A DNA stretch of 64,000 nt from Gemmatimonadota bacterium (GTDB taxonomy: Bacteria; Gemmatimonadota; Gemmatimonadetes; Gemmatimonadales; Gemmatimonadaceae), in contig JAPLKS010000014.1 of assembly GCA_026387915.1 (NCBI GenBank), positions 186,001 through 250,000 of the forward strand, written 5' to 3'. Within the stretch, counting starts at the first letter, position 1. Every line of letters begins with the position of its first letter. Below, one piece after another: positions 27,018 through 35,525 of this stretch. A program made the translations under genes and the position numbers. The notes beneath the pieces are model-generated. The model saw nothing but the letters and a program-made list of their open reading frames with translations, ran no database searches and was not told the origin of the DNA.

Positions 27018-27644
27018 ATGCTGACCCTCTGGAGAGCGATTACCGCTGGCTATCTGCGGCTAATAGAACCACTGGCCGACGCGCTGGTGCGGCGGCGAGT
27101 AAACCCGAACACCATCACCACGCTCGGCACCCTCTGCATGGTGGTTTCGGGCGCCCTCTACGCGACGGCGCATATCCACCTCGCGGGATGGGTGCTGGGT
27201 CTCACCGCGTTTTTTGATGTGCTCGACGGGACTGTCGCCCGCCGTACGGGGCAGGCGACCGATTTCGGCGCTTTTTACGATTCCACCTTGGATCGCATTG
27301 CGGACGGGGCGGTCCTTGGCGGTCTCACGCTGTTTTGGTCTACGAACGGCCCCTATCACAGCGTGCCGATGGTCGCCGTCAGCCTTGCGGCGCTGATCGG
27401 GACCTTTCTTACGTCCTACACGCGTTCGCGTGCCGAGCTCATTGGCGTGGATGCCAAAGTCGGCTGGATGCAGCGCCCCGAGCGGGTGGTGCTGCTCTCG
27501 GCGCCCCAGGCGTTTTTTGGCCTCGCGCTCGGCGGGTGGGTGTTGGGCGGCGTCGTGACGCTCCTTGCGGTGACGGCGTGGATTACCGCGATTCAGCGCA
27601 TGCTGTTCGTACGAGATGCCACGCGGTCGCGGCTGCCGCACTAG
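27018..27644 (+). CDS. CDP-alcohol phosphatidyltransferase
   Basis: A 208-residue membrane protein with about 5-6 helices. The family motif D-x2-D-G-x2-A-R-x8-G-x3-D-x3-D is complete (FDVLDGTVARRTG...GAFYDSTLD). It joins a CDP-diacylglycerol or related CDP-alcohol to an alcohol in phospholipid synthesis; the length and motif resemble PgsA or archaetidylinositol-phosphate-synthase-like enzymes, but the alcohol cannot be told. A TATTATG box lies in the 139-nt upstream gap. Confidence 0.87.
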   Translation: MLTLWRAITAGYLRLIEPLADALVRRRVNPNTITTLGTLCMVVSGALYATAHIHLAGWVLGLTAFFDVLDGTVARRTGQATDFGAFYDSTLDRIADGAVLGGLTLFWSTNGPYHSVPMVAVSLAALIGTFLTSYTRSRAELIGVDAKVGWMQRPERVVLLSAPQAFFGLALGGWVLGGVVTLLAVTAWITAIQRMLFVRDATRSRLPH

Positions 27645-27886
27645 CGCCGCAGCAGTGGGGTGGAGTGCTCTCCGCACCTGGGTGGCGGGGCGAACTGAAA
27701 GATTTTTGTGCGCTGAGGTGTGAAGGGCATTCAAGAGTCGTTAAGCTTCTATTACAAATCGCTGATGGCCGCTGCGGGGCTCCAATCCGAGCACAATCTT
27801 TTTGTGCAGATGACGACACGAGTGCATGCCCGTCGTCACGTGCTGGGAGCGGCGCAGAGTACCCACTTCGGCCTGGAGTTCTGACC
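27645..27886. other. 242-nt intergenic region with two small hairpins
   Basis: No gene is seen. GCACAA/TTGTGC (27791-27807) and TGACGAC/GTCGTCA (27811-27838) can form consecutive stems in the leader of the next lipoprotein gene. A TATTAC box occurs at 27750-27755 without a good -35. No riboswitch class is recognised. Confidence 0.4.
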
Positions 27887-28333
27887 ATGACCCTCTCGCT
27901 TCGTTTTTGCTGGATGCCGTTGGCAGCCGCTCTCGTGTTGGGCGGCTGCGGCCCGTCGCAGCCGGTCACCGACCAGCGCGGGTGGACCGACGACTTCGAT
28001 ATTCGCATTCACGCCGACGTCATCCCGCCGTTCGCCGAAGAACCGACGCACTACACCGTCACGGTGCGTGACAAAAAGACGCGGCAGCCGATCGTGAGCG
28101 GGCAGGGGCGCATTTTTGCGACGAATGCCGACCGTCACTCGATTTACGACGGGTTTGTCTACGGCCCCGAGGTGGGGACGTATCATGCGACTCTCACGTT
28201 TCTCACAGCAGGTGAGTGGGCGATGGGAGTCCAGTTTCGCGCTGATTCGACGCAGCCGTTGCAGCGGACGCTCGATTGGCGACAGCTCATCCGTCCGGGG
28301 CAGGAACCCGGCGCTACCGAGAAAAAACCGTGA
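27887..28333 (+). CDS. Lipoprotein with YtkA-like domain
   Basis: A 148-residue protein. The signal peptide ends in lipobox LGGC. The mature part has the layout of a YtkA/FixH-like beta-sandwich: FDIRIHADVIPPF, THYTVTVRDKKTRQPI, and GPEVGTYHATLTFLTAGEWAM. Such domains occur in metal- or cytochrome-related periplasmic proteins, but the function here is unknown. An upstream in-frame start is rejected because it would run through the CDP-alcohol transferase gene. The stop overlaps the next start (GTGA). Confidence 0.65.
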   Translation: MTLSLRFCWMPLAAALVLGGCGPSQPVTDQRGWTDDFDIRIHADVIPPFAEEPTHYTVTVRDKKTRQPIVSGQGRIFATNADRHSIYDGFVYGPEVGTYHATLTFLTAGEWAMGVQFRADSTQPLQRTLDWRQLIRPGQEPGATEKKP

Positions 28334-28641
28334 AGCACTTTCATCGCACCAGTGTGATGCCCGACGCCGTCTTGGCCGACGCCGACATTTTCTTTCCGAT
28401 GATCGGGTTGCGCAAAACGCAGTCCGCCGCGCGGAGTCGGACCTTTGAAGGCGTGGTCGGCGCGCCCGAGGAAGTCCACACGCTGACGCTGACCGTCAAG
28501 ATGGAAGGTGGGCACTACACCTTCGTCGAAGCACACACCTCGGCACAGGGTGAGAGTCGGCTCGACCGCAATGTGAAGAAGTTCTTTGTCCGCCTGCACC
28601 GGCAGGTGGACGCTCGGCACGCTTCCACCGCCGCGTACTAG
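28330..28641 (+). CDS. Small conserved-looking protein of unknown function
   Basis: A 103-residue protein starting at GTG 28330, which overlaps the upstream stop by 4 nt. It has no signal peptide or membrane helix. The centre (VHTLTLTVKMEGGHYTFVEAHT) looks beta-rich and the C-terminus helical and basic. I do not recognise a family. Tight coupling to the YtkA-like lipoprotein and to a small membrane protein suggests a shared role. Confidence 0.6.
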   Translation: MKHFHRTSVMPDAVLADADIFFPMIGLRKTQSAARSRTFEGVVGAPEEVHTLTLTVKMEGGHYTFVEAHTSAQGESRLDRNVKKFFVRLHRQVDARHASTAAY

Positions 28642-28645
28642 GCGA

Positions 28646-28942
28646 ATGACCGGTCCGGAGAGTGCCGCTGACGGACAAGCGGAGGCGCCCCGCGCCCCGC
28701 TCGCGCGTCGCGTGTTCGTGGGGTGCTTTACCGCCTGGCTCGGTCTCTTCAGTGGGGCGATGGTCTTCGCGTTCCTGTCGAAGATGGTCGCCTACCTGAC
28801 GCATACGCAGGCCTGCTCGGGCGTTCCGGCGTGCAACTGGTACATTTATGCGATGGTCGGCGGTGCCTTGGGCGCCGTGAGTCTCCCGGTGCTCGTGATC
28901 CGGGCGATGTCGAAACCGGCTAAACGCCCGCAATCAGACTAG
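28646..28942 (+). CDS. Small membrane protein with two predicted helices
   Basis: A 98-residue protein. Two hydrophobic segments (about 22-47 and 66-88) flank a short loop with two cysteines (QACSGVPACNWY). It starts 5 nt after the preceding stop and ends 12 nt before the E2 gene. Family not recognised. Confidence 0.55.
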   Translation: MTGPESAADGQAEAPRAPLARRVFVGCFTAWLGLFSGAMVFAFLSKMVAYLTHTQACSGVPACNWYIYAMVGGALGAVSLPVLVIRAMSKPAKRPQSD

Positions 28943-28953
28943 AGGAACGATCG

Positions 28954-30291
28954 GTGGCTCGCGTAGACGTGATTATGCCCCAGATGGGGGAGTCCATTGC
29001 CGAGGGGACGGTGTCCCGTTGGCTCAAGAAGGTCGGTGACGACGTCAAGCGCGACGAGCCGATTTTCGAAATCTCCACCGACAAGGTGGACGCTGAGATT
29101 CCGGCCCCCATCGCGGGTGTGCTGGCGGAGATCATCATCAAGGAAGGGACGACGGTCGGCATCAACACCGTCGTGGCCCGAATTGAAACAGAAAAAGGTG
29201 CTGCGCTCACCGCGTCGGTTGCCGCGCCCGCACCAGTGGCCGCAGTGGCAGCAGTTGCCGCGCCCGTCGCGAGTTCGGCGGCGAGCGTCTCCGCGGCCGC
29301 GCCGCGCACACCGGCGGCTCCGAGTGCACCGAATGGCAGCTTCGAGGAACGCGTGCGCACCAAGAGTTCGCCGCTCGTGCGTCGCATTGCCGCCGACAAG
29401 GGCATCGCGATTGCCGCGCTCACCGGAACAGGGATCGCCGGACGCGTGACCAAGCGTGACCTCGAGCACTTCATCGAGAGCGGCGCGCCAATGCCAATGG
29501 TTGCGCAGGCCGGCATGATCAGCGGCGCGCACGCCGTGCCCGCCATGGATCTGTCCGCGTCGCCAGTGGCAACGGCTTGGCCGGGCGACGTGGTGGAGCC
29601 GATGTCCAAGATGCGCCGTCTGACTTCTGACCACATGGCGCAGGCGCGCCGCGTGGCGGCGCATGTGACGACCTTCTTTGAGTTCGACTTCACGCGTGTC
29701 GCCCGTGTGCGCACGGCGTTGCGCGGCGATTTTGAAGCGCAGAACGGGCAGAAGCTCACGTATCTCCCGTTCATCATTCAGGCGACGGTGCAGGTCCTCA
29801 AGCGTCATCCGTTGATGAACGCCGCGGTCAACGGAACCGAGATCATTCACCGGAAGCGCTACAACATCGGTCTCGCCGTGGCGCTCGAGCCGTCGGGTCT
29901 CATTGTGCCAGTCATCAAGCACGCCGAGGATCTTTCGTTGAGCGGACTCGCGAAGGCCGCTGGCGACCTCGCGTCACGCGCGCGTTCCAAAAAGCTCGGC
30001 CCGGCCGACGCTCAAGACGCCACGTTCACCATTACGAACCCAGGCACGTTCGGTTCGCTGACCGGCACACCGATTATTCCGGTGGGCACTACCGCGATCC
30101 TCTGCCTCGGCGCCATCGAAAAGCGGCCCAAGGTCATCACGGGTCCGGACGGGGAAGACACCATTGCGATTCGTACCTGCGCGTATGTCTCGCTCTCGTT
30201 CGATCACCGGGTGGTGGACGGCGCCGACGCAGATCGTTTTATGTCGGATCTCAAGCGCACGCTCGAAACGATTCCTGAGCGCGGCTGGTAG
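28954..30291 (+). CDS. 2-oxoacid dehydrogenase E2 (dihydrolipoamide acyltransferase)
   Basis: A 445-residue protein; GTG start with AGAGGA 7 nt upstream. The N-terminal lipoyl domain has the lipoylation site STDKVDAEIP. An Ala/Pro-rich linker (about 85-125) leads to an E3-binding domain (SPLVRRIAADKGI...GRVTKRDLEHF) and a C-terminal catalytic domain (about 205-445) with the active-site DHRVVDGADADRF. It transfers acyl groups to CoA in a pyruvate, 2-oxoglutarate or branched-chain complex; which one is uncertain. E1 and E3 genes are not nearby. Confidence 0.93.
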   Translation: MARVDVIMPQMGESIAEGTVSRWLKKVGDDVKRDEPIFEISTDKVDAEIPAPIAGVLAEIIIKEGTTVGINTVVARIETEKGAALTASVAAPAPVAAVAAVAAPVASSAASVSAAAPRTPAAPSAPNGSFEERVRTKSSPLVRRIAADKGIAIAALTGTGIAGRVTKRDLEHFIESGAPMPMVAQAGMISGAHAVPAMDLSASPVATAWPGDVVEPMSKMRRLTSDHMAQARRVAAHVTTFFEFDFTRVARVRTALRGDFEAQNGQKLTYLPFIIQATVQVLKRHPLMNAAVNGTEIIHRKRYNIGLAVALEPSGLIVPVIKHAEDLSLSGLAKAAGDLASRARSKKLGPADAQDATFTITNPGTFGSLTGTPIIPVGTTAILCLGAIEKRPKVITGPDGEDTIAIRTCAYVSLSFDHRVVDGADADRFMSDLKRTLETIPERGW

Positions 30292-30318
30292 CCGCACACT
30301 GCCTCTAGTCCCGACGAG

Positions 30319-30579
30319 ATGCCGCGCGCCCTCTCTCTGCAGCGATCGATCGTGCCGGCCGGCGAGCGGGCCAAGTATTTTGAAAAACTCAAGGTGCGTC
30401 AGGCGCACTATGAGCGGGCGCAGTGTCGCTTTTGGGTGTTTGAAGAAGCCGCGTTGAGCGGTGCCTTTATTGAGTTCACGGAGTCTGCCGACGCGCGCAC
30501 ACTGGCCGCGGCGCACGCTACCGCGCCGGATCGCGTCCTGGATCCCGCGCGCATTTACACTGAAGTGGAGTTCGGGTAA
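30319..30579 (+). CDS. Small protein of unknown function
   Basis: An 86-residue protein, ATG start, no signal peptide. It has a mixed alpha/beta pattern with ERAQCRFWVFEEAALSGAFIEFTE in the centre, reminiscent of small ferredoxin-fold proteins, but no firm match. Its stop overlaps the next ATG (TAATG). Confidence 0.6.
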   Translation: MPRALSLQRSIVPAGERAKYFEKLKVRQAHYERAQCRFWVFEEAALSGAFIEFTESADARTLAAAHATAPDRVLDPARIYTEVEFG

Positions 30580-30845
30580 TGCCGAGTCGCATGATTGAAA
30601 TCGATGGTGCCCGCTGGCAGGTGTATCCGTCGGGCTACGTGACGCAGTACGACGGTGATGAGTTTGGGCTCATCTTCGTGACCGGGACTGGTGATGAACG
30701 CACGGTGCGTGTCACGCGGTACTCGCCACGCGGCGAGCGTGGGCGCGACGCGGCGCTCGCAGGGCTGAGCGACGCTGAAGTGCGCGCGCTGTTCGCGACC
30801 TCGCAGTCGAGTGAGCGGTCGCCCGAGGCCGGCTACGCATCGTGA
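30579..30845 (+). CDS. Small protein of unknown function
   Basis: An 88-residue protein, translationally coupled on both sides (TAATG before, GTGA after). A predicted beta-sheet part (IEIDGARWQVYPSGYVTQYDGDEFGLIFV) is followed by a helix. It resembles small uncharacterised beta-barrel-like proteins; no function is proposed. Confidence 0.6.
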   Translation: MPSRMIEIDGARWQVYPSGYVTQYDGDEFGLIFVTGTGDERTVRVTRYSPRGERGRDAALAGLSDAEVRALFATSQSSERSPEAGYAS

Positions 30846-31735
30846 CCGACGGCCCCAGCGCTGAGGGCGTGTCGTATACGCGCGTGGCGCTGACCATCGC
30901 CGGCTCGATCGACCTGCACTCGCACACGACGGCATCCGACGGAGCGCGCACGCCGTCGGACTCTGTGACCAATGCCGCCGCGGCCGGACTGGCCGCGCTG
31001 GCGATTACCGATCACGACACCGTCGCCGGCGTGGCTGAAGCGCGCCTTATGGGTGACCAGCTCGGCGTCCGCATCATCGCCGGCGTGGAACTCAGCGTGT
31101 TTGAGGGCGATCGCGAAGTGCACTTGCTGGGGCTGCACCTTGACCGGCCCGCGCATATGGAAAATGCGTTGACCGAGGTGCGGCATGCACGTCGGGAGCG
31201 AGCGATTTCGATTGTCGCAAAGCTCAATGCGCTTGGCGTCCCCGTGACGGTGGAGGCCGTGCTCGCGGAAGCGGCCGGCGGTGCCATTGGCCGTCCCCAC
31301 GTCGCGCGCGCCATCATTGCTGGCGGTTGGGTCAAGGATCAACGCGAGGCGTTTGATCGCTACCTCGGCGCCGGACGTCCAGCGAATGTCGAAAAATCGC
31401 GGCTCACCGTGGCAGACGGCGTACGACTCGTGCACGAAGCGGGCGGCATTTCGGTGTTCGCTCACCCGGGTGGCGATGGTCGACGCGAGCTAATTGAGTC
31501 GTTGGTCGCGCAGGGGCTCGACGGCATTGAGATTCGCCATCCGAGTCACGGCGGCGAGGACGTGCGCCGCCTGGCGGCGCTGACGCAGCACTTTGATCTC
31601 GTCCCCAGTGGCGGCTCGGACTGGCACGGGGCCGCGTCGGGCCCACGAGTCATTGGATGCCAGTGCGTGCCGAGTGAGTGGCTTGAGATTCAGGAAGCGC
31701 GCGTCGCGCAGCGTCGCGCGCAACGCACGGCGTGA
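30842..31735 (+). CDS. PHP-domain phosphoesterase (RNase AM / YciV-like)
   Basis: A 297-residue protein, GTG start overlapping the upstream stop. The metal-binding motifs of the PHP family are visible: IDLHSHTTASDG, ITDHDT, GVELSV and, further on, FAHPGG and SDWHG. This architecture matches YciV/TrpH proteins, which act as 3',5'-nucleoside bisphosphate phosphatase and 5'-3' exoribonuclease in E. coli. It is cytoplasmic. The next SDR gene overlaps it by 4 nt. Confidence 0.87.
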   Translation: MTDGPSAEGVSYTRVALTIAGSIDLHSHTTASDGARTPSDSVTNAAAAGLAALAITDHDTVAGVAEARLMGDQLGVRIIAGVELSVFEGDREVHLLGLHLDRPAHMENALTEVRHARRERAISIVAKLNALGVPVTVEAVLAEAAGGAIGRPHVARAIIAGGWVKDQREAFDRYLGAGRPANVEKSRLTVADGVRLVHEAGGISVFAHPGGDGRRELIESLVAQGLDGIEIRHPSHGGEDVRRLAALTQHFDLVPSGGSDWHGAASGPRVIGCQCVPSEWLEIQEARVAQRRAQRTA

Positions 31736-32472
31736 GGTCCGACGCACTGCTCGGCCGCGTCGCGCTGGTGACGGGCGCGGGGCGCCGCGTGGGACGTGCG
31801 ATCGCGCTGGCGCTTGGAGAGGCTGGCGCGCAGGTGGCGGTGCACCATCACGCCTCGTCTGATGGCGGCCGAGAGACCGTCGACGCCATCGTGGCCGCCG
31901 GCGGAACGGCCGTGGCGTTCGCCGCTGATTTGCTCGACCCCGCCGGGCCGGCACTCCTCGTGGCCGCGGTCGAGCAAGAGTTCGGCCGGATTGATCTCTT
32001 GGTCAACTCCGCCGCATCCATGCACCGAACGCCACTCGCCACGGTCACGCCCGCGCAGTGGGACGAAATATTCGCGCTCAATCTGCGCGCGCCATTTTTT
32101 ATGGCGCTGGCCGCGTCGCGCGCGATGGGACTCGCCGGCGGTGTCATCGTCAATATCAGCGACCACATGGGTTTTGAGTCGTGGCCGCAGTTTGTGCCGC
32201 ACGGGGTGGCGAAGGCCGCCGTGGCCGATATGACTCGCGCGCTTGCCGCAGCGCTGGCACCCCGCGTGCGCGTCAATGCCGTAGCGCCCGGTACCGTGCT
32301 CGCCCCTGAGGGGTGGCCGGCCGCCGAACAGGCAAAGGCGGCTGCTTCTACTCCGCTTCGGCGTCTTGGGACGCCGGAAGATGTTGCGCGGGCCGTGCTC
32401 TATCTGGCGACGGCCGAGTATGTGACGGGCGAGACCTTGTTCGTCGACGGCGGCCGACACGGCGCCCGATAG
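31732..32472 (+). CDS. Short-chain dehydrogenase/reductase with His replacing the catalytic Tyr
   Basis: A 246-residue Rossmann protein with the NADP-type TGAGRRVGRAIA motif, NSAA (NNAG equivalent) and a C-terminal TGETLFVDGG. Overall it looks like a pteridine reductase/FolM-type SDR. The active-site YxxxK is HGVAK: His157 stands where the proton-relay Tyr should be, and Lys161 is kept. The Ser-bearing strand reads VNISDHMG. Such a change may alter or abolish reductase chemistry. The GTG start overlaps the PHP gene. Confidence 0.82.
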   Translation: MRSDALLGRVALVTGAGRRVGRAIALALGEAGAQVAVHHHASSDGGRETVDAIVAAGGTAVAFAADLLDPAGPALLVAAVEQEFGRIDLLVNSAASMHRTPLATVTPAQWDEIFALNLRAPFFMALAASRAMGLAGGVIVNISDHMGFESWPQFVPHGVAKAAVADMTRALAAALAPRVRVNAVAPGTVLAPEGWPAAEQAKAAASTPLRRLGTPEDVARAVLYLATAEYVTGETLFVDGGRHGAR

Positions 32473-32618
32473 CGCCGCACCGTACGCAGTCTGCGGGTGC
32501 GACGGCGATACGCCGATCCACTTTCCGGACCATCTGCGATAATCACGAATTTCCTCGGACTCCTACACAACGGGGCGCCGACTAGCGAAATTGCAGAATC
32601 ACACACAGGAACGAATGC

Positions 32619-33602
32619 GTGGCAACGTTTGACTACGACGTAGTAATCATTGGCGCCGGTCCCGCCGGACTGTGCGCCGGCATGTATGCGGGCCGCTCGA
32701 TGCTCAAAGCCGCCGTGCTAGAGCAGGGGCTCCCGGGCGGTGAGCTGCTCAATACCGAAGTGATCGAAGATTACATCGGCTTCGAACACGTCCTTGGGAG
32801 CGAACTCGCCGAAAAATTTCATAGCCACGCGGTCAAATTCGGCGCCGATGTGCAGACGTTTGTGCGCGTCGAAAAATCCCGGAAGGTGGCCGATGGCACC
32901 TTCGAGACGCTCTGCGAGAGCGGCGATATCTACCGCTCGCCGACCGTGATCGTCACCGCGGGCGGTACGCCAGTCAAGCTGGATGTGCCGGGCGAGATCG
33001 AGTACGCGGGCAAGGGCGTGTCGTACTGCGCCATTTGCGACGGAGCCTTCTTCAAGGGGCACACGATCGTGGTGGTGGGCGGCGGCGACGCGGCCGTGGA
33101 AGAGGCGGACTTTCTCACGCGGTACGCGGCAAAGGTGTACCTCATTCATCGTCGGAGCGAGTTTCGCGCGTCGAAAATCGCGCAGCAGCGCGCCTTCGCA
33201 AACCCGAAAATCGAAGTCATTCGTGACACGGTCGTCGAGGAGATTCGCGGGGAAGGCGGACTCATGACGCACGTGGCGCTGCAGGATCGCGTCACGGGGG
33301 AGCGTCGCAACCTCGACGCGACCGGCATCTTTGTGTTCGTGGGTTTTCGTCCGAACACCGGCGTGATCGATGGCCACTTCGAACACGATGCGGCGGGCTA
33401 CATCCTCACCGACACCTCTATGCAAACGTCGATCGCTGGGCTGTACGCCGCCGGTGATGTGCGTGTGCAGCTGACGCGGCAGGTCACCACCGCAGTTGGT
33501 GACGGCACAACGGCAGCGATCGCGGTGGAGAAGTATCTCACGGCGCGCAAAAACGGACATCCGGCGCCCGTGGCCGTCCCGTCACTCGTGCGCCACGACT
33601 AA
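32619..33602 (+). CDS. trxB: Thioredoxin reductase
   Basis: A 327-residue flavoprotein. FAD-binding GAGPAGLCAGMYAGRS is at the N-terminus, the redox-active CAIC in the NADPH domain, and the NADPH-binding GGGDAAVEEA follows. The C-terminal GLYAAGDVR closes the FAD site. It reduces thioredoxin with NADPH. The start is GTG 32619; an ATG at 32616 belongs to a short blocked frame. AGGA lies about 9 nt upstream, and an extended -10 (TGCGATAAT, 32535-32543) lies about 75 nt upstream. Confidence 0.95.
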   Translation: MATFDYDVVIIGAGPAGLCAGMYAGRSMLKAAVLEQGLPGGELLNTEVIEDYIGFEHVLGSELAEKFHSHAVKFGADVQTFVRVEKSRKVADGTFETLCESGDIYRSPTVIVTAGGTPVKLDVPGEIEYAGKGVSYCAICDGAFFKGHTIVVVGGGDAAVEEADFLTRYAAKVYLIHRRSEFRASKIAQQRAFANPKIEVIRDTVVEEIRGEGGLMTHVALQDRVTGERRNLDATGIFVFVGFRPNTGVIDGHFEHDAAGYILTDTSMQTSIAGLYAAGDVRVQLTRQVTTAVGDGTTAAIAVEKYLTARKNGHPAPVAVPSLVRHD

Positions 33603-34243
33603 TGCAGGTGCACTGCATGACGGTCGGCCCGTTTCAGGAAAACACATATCTCGTCGTCGACGAACCATCGCGCGACGCGGTACTCATCGATCCCGGTGAC
33701 GAGGGCGGGCGATTGGTGGCCGAGGTCGAGCGGGCGAAGGTGCAGTTGCGCGCGATTTGGGTCACGCACGGGCACCTCGATCATATTGGCGGCATCGCCG
33801 CCGTGAAGCGGGCGTGGAATGTCCCAGTGCTGATGCACCCACTTGATCGGCCGCTGTACGACATCGGCCACCAACAGGCGGCCACCTACGGCCTCCCGTT
33901 TGAACAGCCGGAGGCACCCGACGGCGAACTCGCGGAGGGCGATGCGCTCCAGCTTGGGGCGCTGCGGTTCAACGTGTGGCATGTGCCCGGGCACGCACCG
34001 GGGCATGTCGCGTTTATCGGGGAAGGCGCCGTGTTCGGCGGCGATTGTCTTTTTGCCGGTTCCATCGGCCGTTCCGATTTACCGCTCTCAAACCCCGCGG
34101 CGCTCGCGGCGTCGCTCGAGCGGCTCTCCACATTGCCGGCGGCGACGGTGGTCTACTCCGGACATGGTCACGTGACGACGATCGGCGCGGAACTCGAGTC
34201 TAACCCGTTCCTGAACGGTATCGCGCGGATTCCTCGGCAGTGA
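33602..34243 (+). CDS. MBL-fold metallo-hydrolase (glyoxalase II-like)
   Basis: A 213-residue protein; its ATG overlaps the trxB stop. The metal-binding signature THGHLDHIGG is complete, followed by HVPGHAPGHV and GDCLFAGSIGRSDLP, and a final His in YSGHGHVTT. These are typical of small YcbL-type hydroxyacyl-thiol hydrolases. The substrate is unproven. Coupling to trxB suggests a thiol-related role (inference). Confidence 0.88.
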   Translation: MQVHCMTVGPFQENTYLVVDEPSRDAVLIDPGDEGGRLVAEVERAKVQLRAIWVTHGHLDHIGGIAAVKRAWNVPVLMHPLDRPLYDIGHQQAATYGLPFEQPEAPDGELAEGDALQLGALRFNVWHVPGHAPGHVAFIGEGAVFGGDCLFAGSIGRSDLPLSNPAALAASLERLSTLPAATVVYSGHGHVTTIGAELESNPFLNGIARIPRQ

Positions 34244-34710
34244 CCACGAGCGCCAAGCGTCTGACCGCGGCCTTACTGCTGGCGGCCTGGATCGGTGCTG
34301 CGCTCATTACGGTGGCGGTGGTCGCACCAGGTGCTTTTGCGGTGTTGCCCTCGCGCACGATGGCGGGGCAGATGGTTGGCGCGGTGCTACCGGCCGTCTT
34401 TCTCTCTGGGATCGTGATTGGACTCGTCACCGTTGCGCTCATGGGCCTCGCCCGTGACCGTTACGTGCCCGCCATCACGGCCCTCTGCTCAGTGGCCGCG
34501 TGCAGCGTTGCACAGTTTTTGATCAACCCGAAGATTGCCCGACTTCGTGACGAAATCCACGGTCCCGTGGACGCCCTTTCCCCCGACGACGTGCGGCGTG
34601 TAGCCTTTGGGCTGCTTCACGGGTATAGCGTAGCGGGGCTCGGCGTCGCGATGCTGGCGTCCATGCTCTCGCTTGCTTTCATTCTGTATAGTCCGCGCCA
34701 GACGTCCTGA
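34240..34710 (+). CDS. DUF4149-like integral membrane protein
   Basis: A 156-residue protein with four predicted helices (about 8-30, 45-70, 78-95 and 125-150) and a GTG start overlapping the previous stop. The spacing and the NPKIARLRDEIHG loop before the last helix match DUF4149/YebZ-like proteins. Function unknown. Confidence 0.7.
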   Translation: MTTSAKRLTAALLLAAWIGAALITVAVVAPGAFAVLPSRTMAGQMVGAVLPAVFLSGIVIGLVTVALMGLARDRYVPAITALCSVAACSVAQFLINPKIARLRDEIHGPVDALSPDDVRRVAFGLLHGYSVAGLGVAMLASMLSLAFILYSPRQTS

Positions 34711-34730
34711 CCGGCGCGCCCACCCGAACG

Positions 34731-35525
34731 GTGCTATCGATGCTTCGACTCAACCGGATTCTGCTCGCCCTTGTCCCGCTCGCCACGCTCACGGCGTGTC
34801 TCAGCACTTCGCCGACGGAGGGCTCCTCGATCGCCCTCATCACGATGAACGCGCGCGTGAAGGGCGCCGGTTATACCACGGCGCCGGTGGCAAATTTTTA
34901 CAAGGCGAGCTCCATCACCTTCGCGTCGTCAGGCGCCGCTACGGACACCTGTCAGGCGGGAGCGTACTCGTCCGCAGTGACCCCAACGACTGCGGCTGTG
35001 ATTTCAGGCGGCGCGAACATCGCCGTCAAGCTCTCTGGAAAGAGCGATACGCTCCGCAAGGTCTCCACCACTGACTTGTCGTATAAGCTGGCGTCCGCAG
35101 CGGGCATAACGTACACGCCGGGCGACAGTGTGACCTTCACGAACTCCGGCGACGTGACCGGATTTTTCTCGACCACGTTCTCCGGAAAGACCGCCGAGGC
35201 CTTCACCGCGAGCGCCATCACGGCGCCGGCGGCGGGGCAGCCATTGGCCCTCACTTGGTCCGCCGCCACCGACGGTAACTCCGCAATGATCGTGTCGTTG
35301 CGGTATAACGACGGCACGGGCAGCGGAGTCAACGCGCAGATCTTTTGCGATTTCCGCGACGACGGCGCCGGAACGGTTCCCGCCGCGCTTGCGGCTAAGT
35401 GGGCTGCCAGCACCGAGCGCTCCACGGTGATGCAGCGTCTGCGCACGGCGGTCATTGTCACGACCTCCACGCAATACATCAACCTCATTTCGACGTTCGA
35501 GCTGCCGACCCCGACCTCGCCCTGA
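34731..35525 (+). CDS. Lipoprotein of unknown function
   Basis: A 264-residue protein. The signal peptide ends in lipobox LTAC. Translation begins at GTG 34731 or at ATG 34740 three codons later. The mature part is Ser/Thr/Ala-rich and probably all-beta, with a pair of cysteines (DTCQAG and IFCDFRD). I recognise no family. The stop overlaps the aspA ATG (TGATG). Confidence 0.65.
   Translation: MLSMLRLNRILLALVPLATLTACLSTSPTEGSSIALITMNARVKGAGYTTAPVANFYKASSITFASSGAATDTCQAGAYSSAVTPTTAAVISGGANIAVKLSGKSDTLRKVSTTDLSYKLASAAGITYTPGDSVTFTNSGDVTGFFSTTFSGKTAEAFTASAITAPAAGQPLALTWSAATDGNSAMIVSLRYNDGTGSGVNAQIFCDFRDDGAGTVPAALAAKWAASTERSTVMQRLRTAVIVTTSTQYINLISTFELPTPTSP

Noticed and set aside
27645-27886. 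Riboswitch or small RNA upstream of the YtkA-like lipoprotein
   Set aside because: Two short hairpins are present, but they match no known aptamer and there is no conserved core to support the claim.
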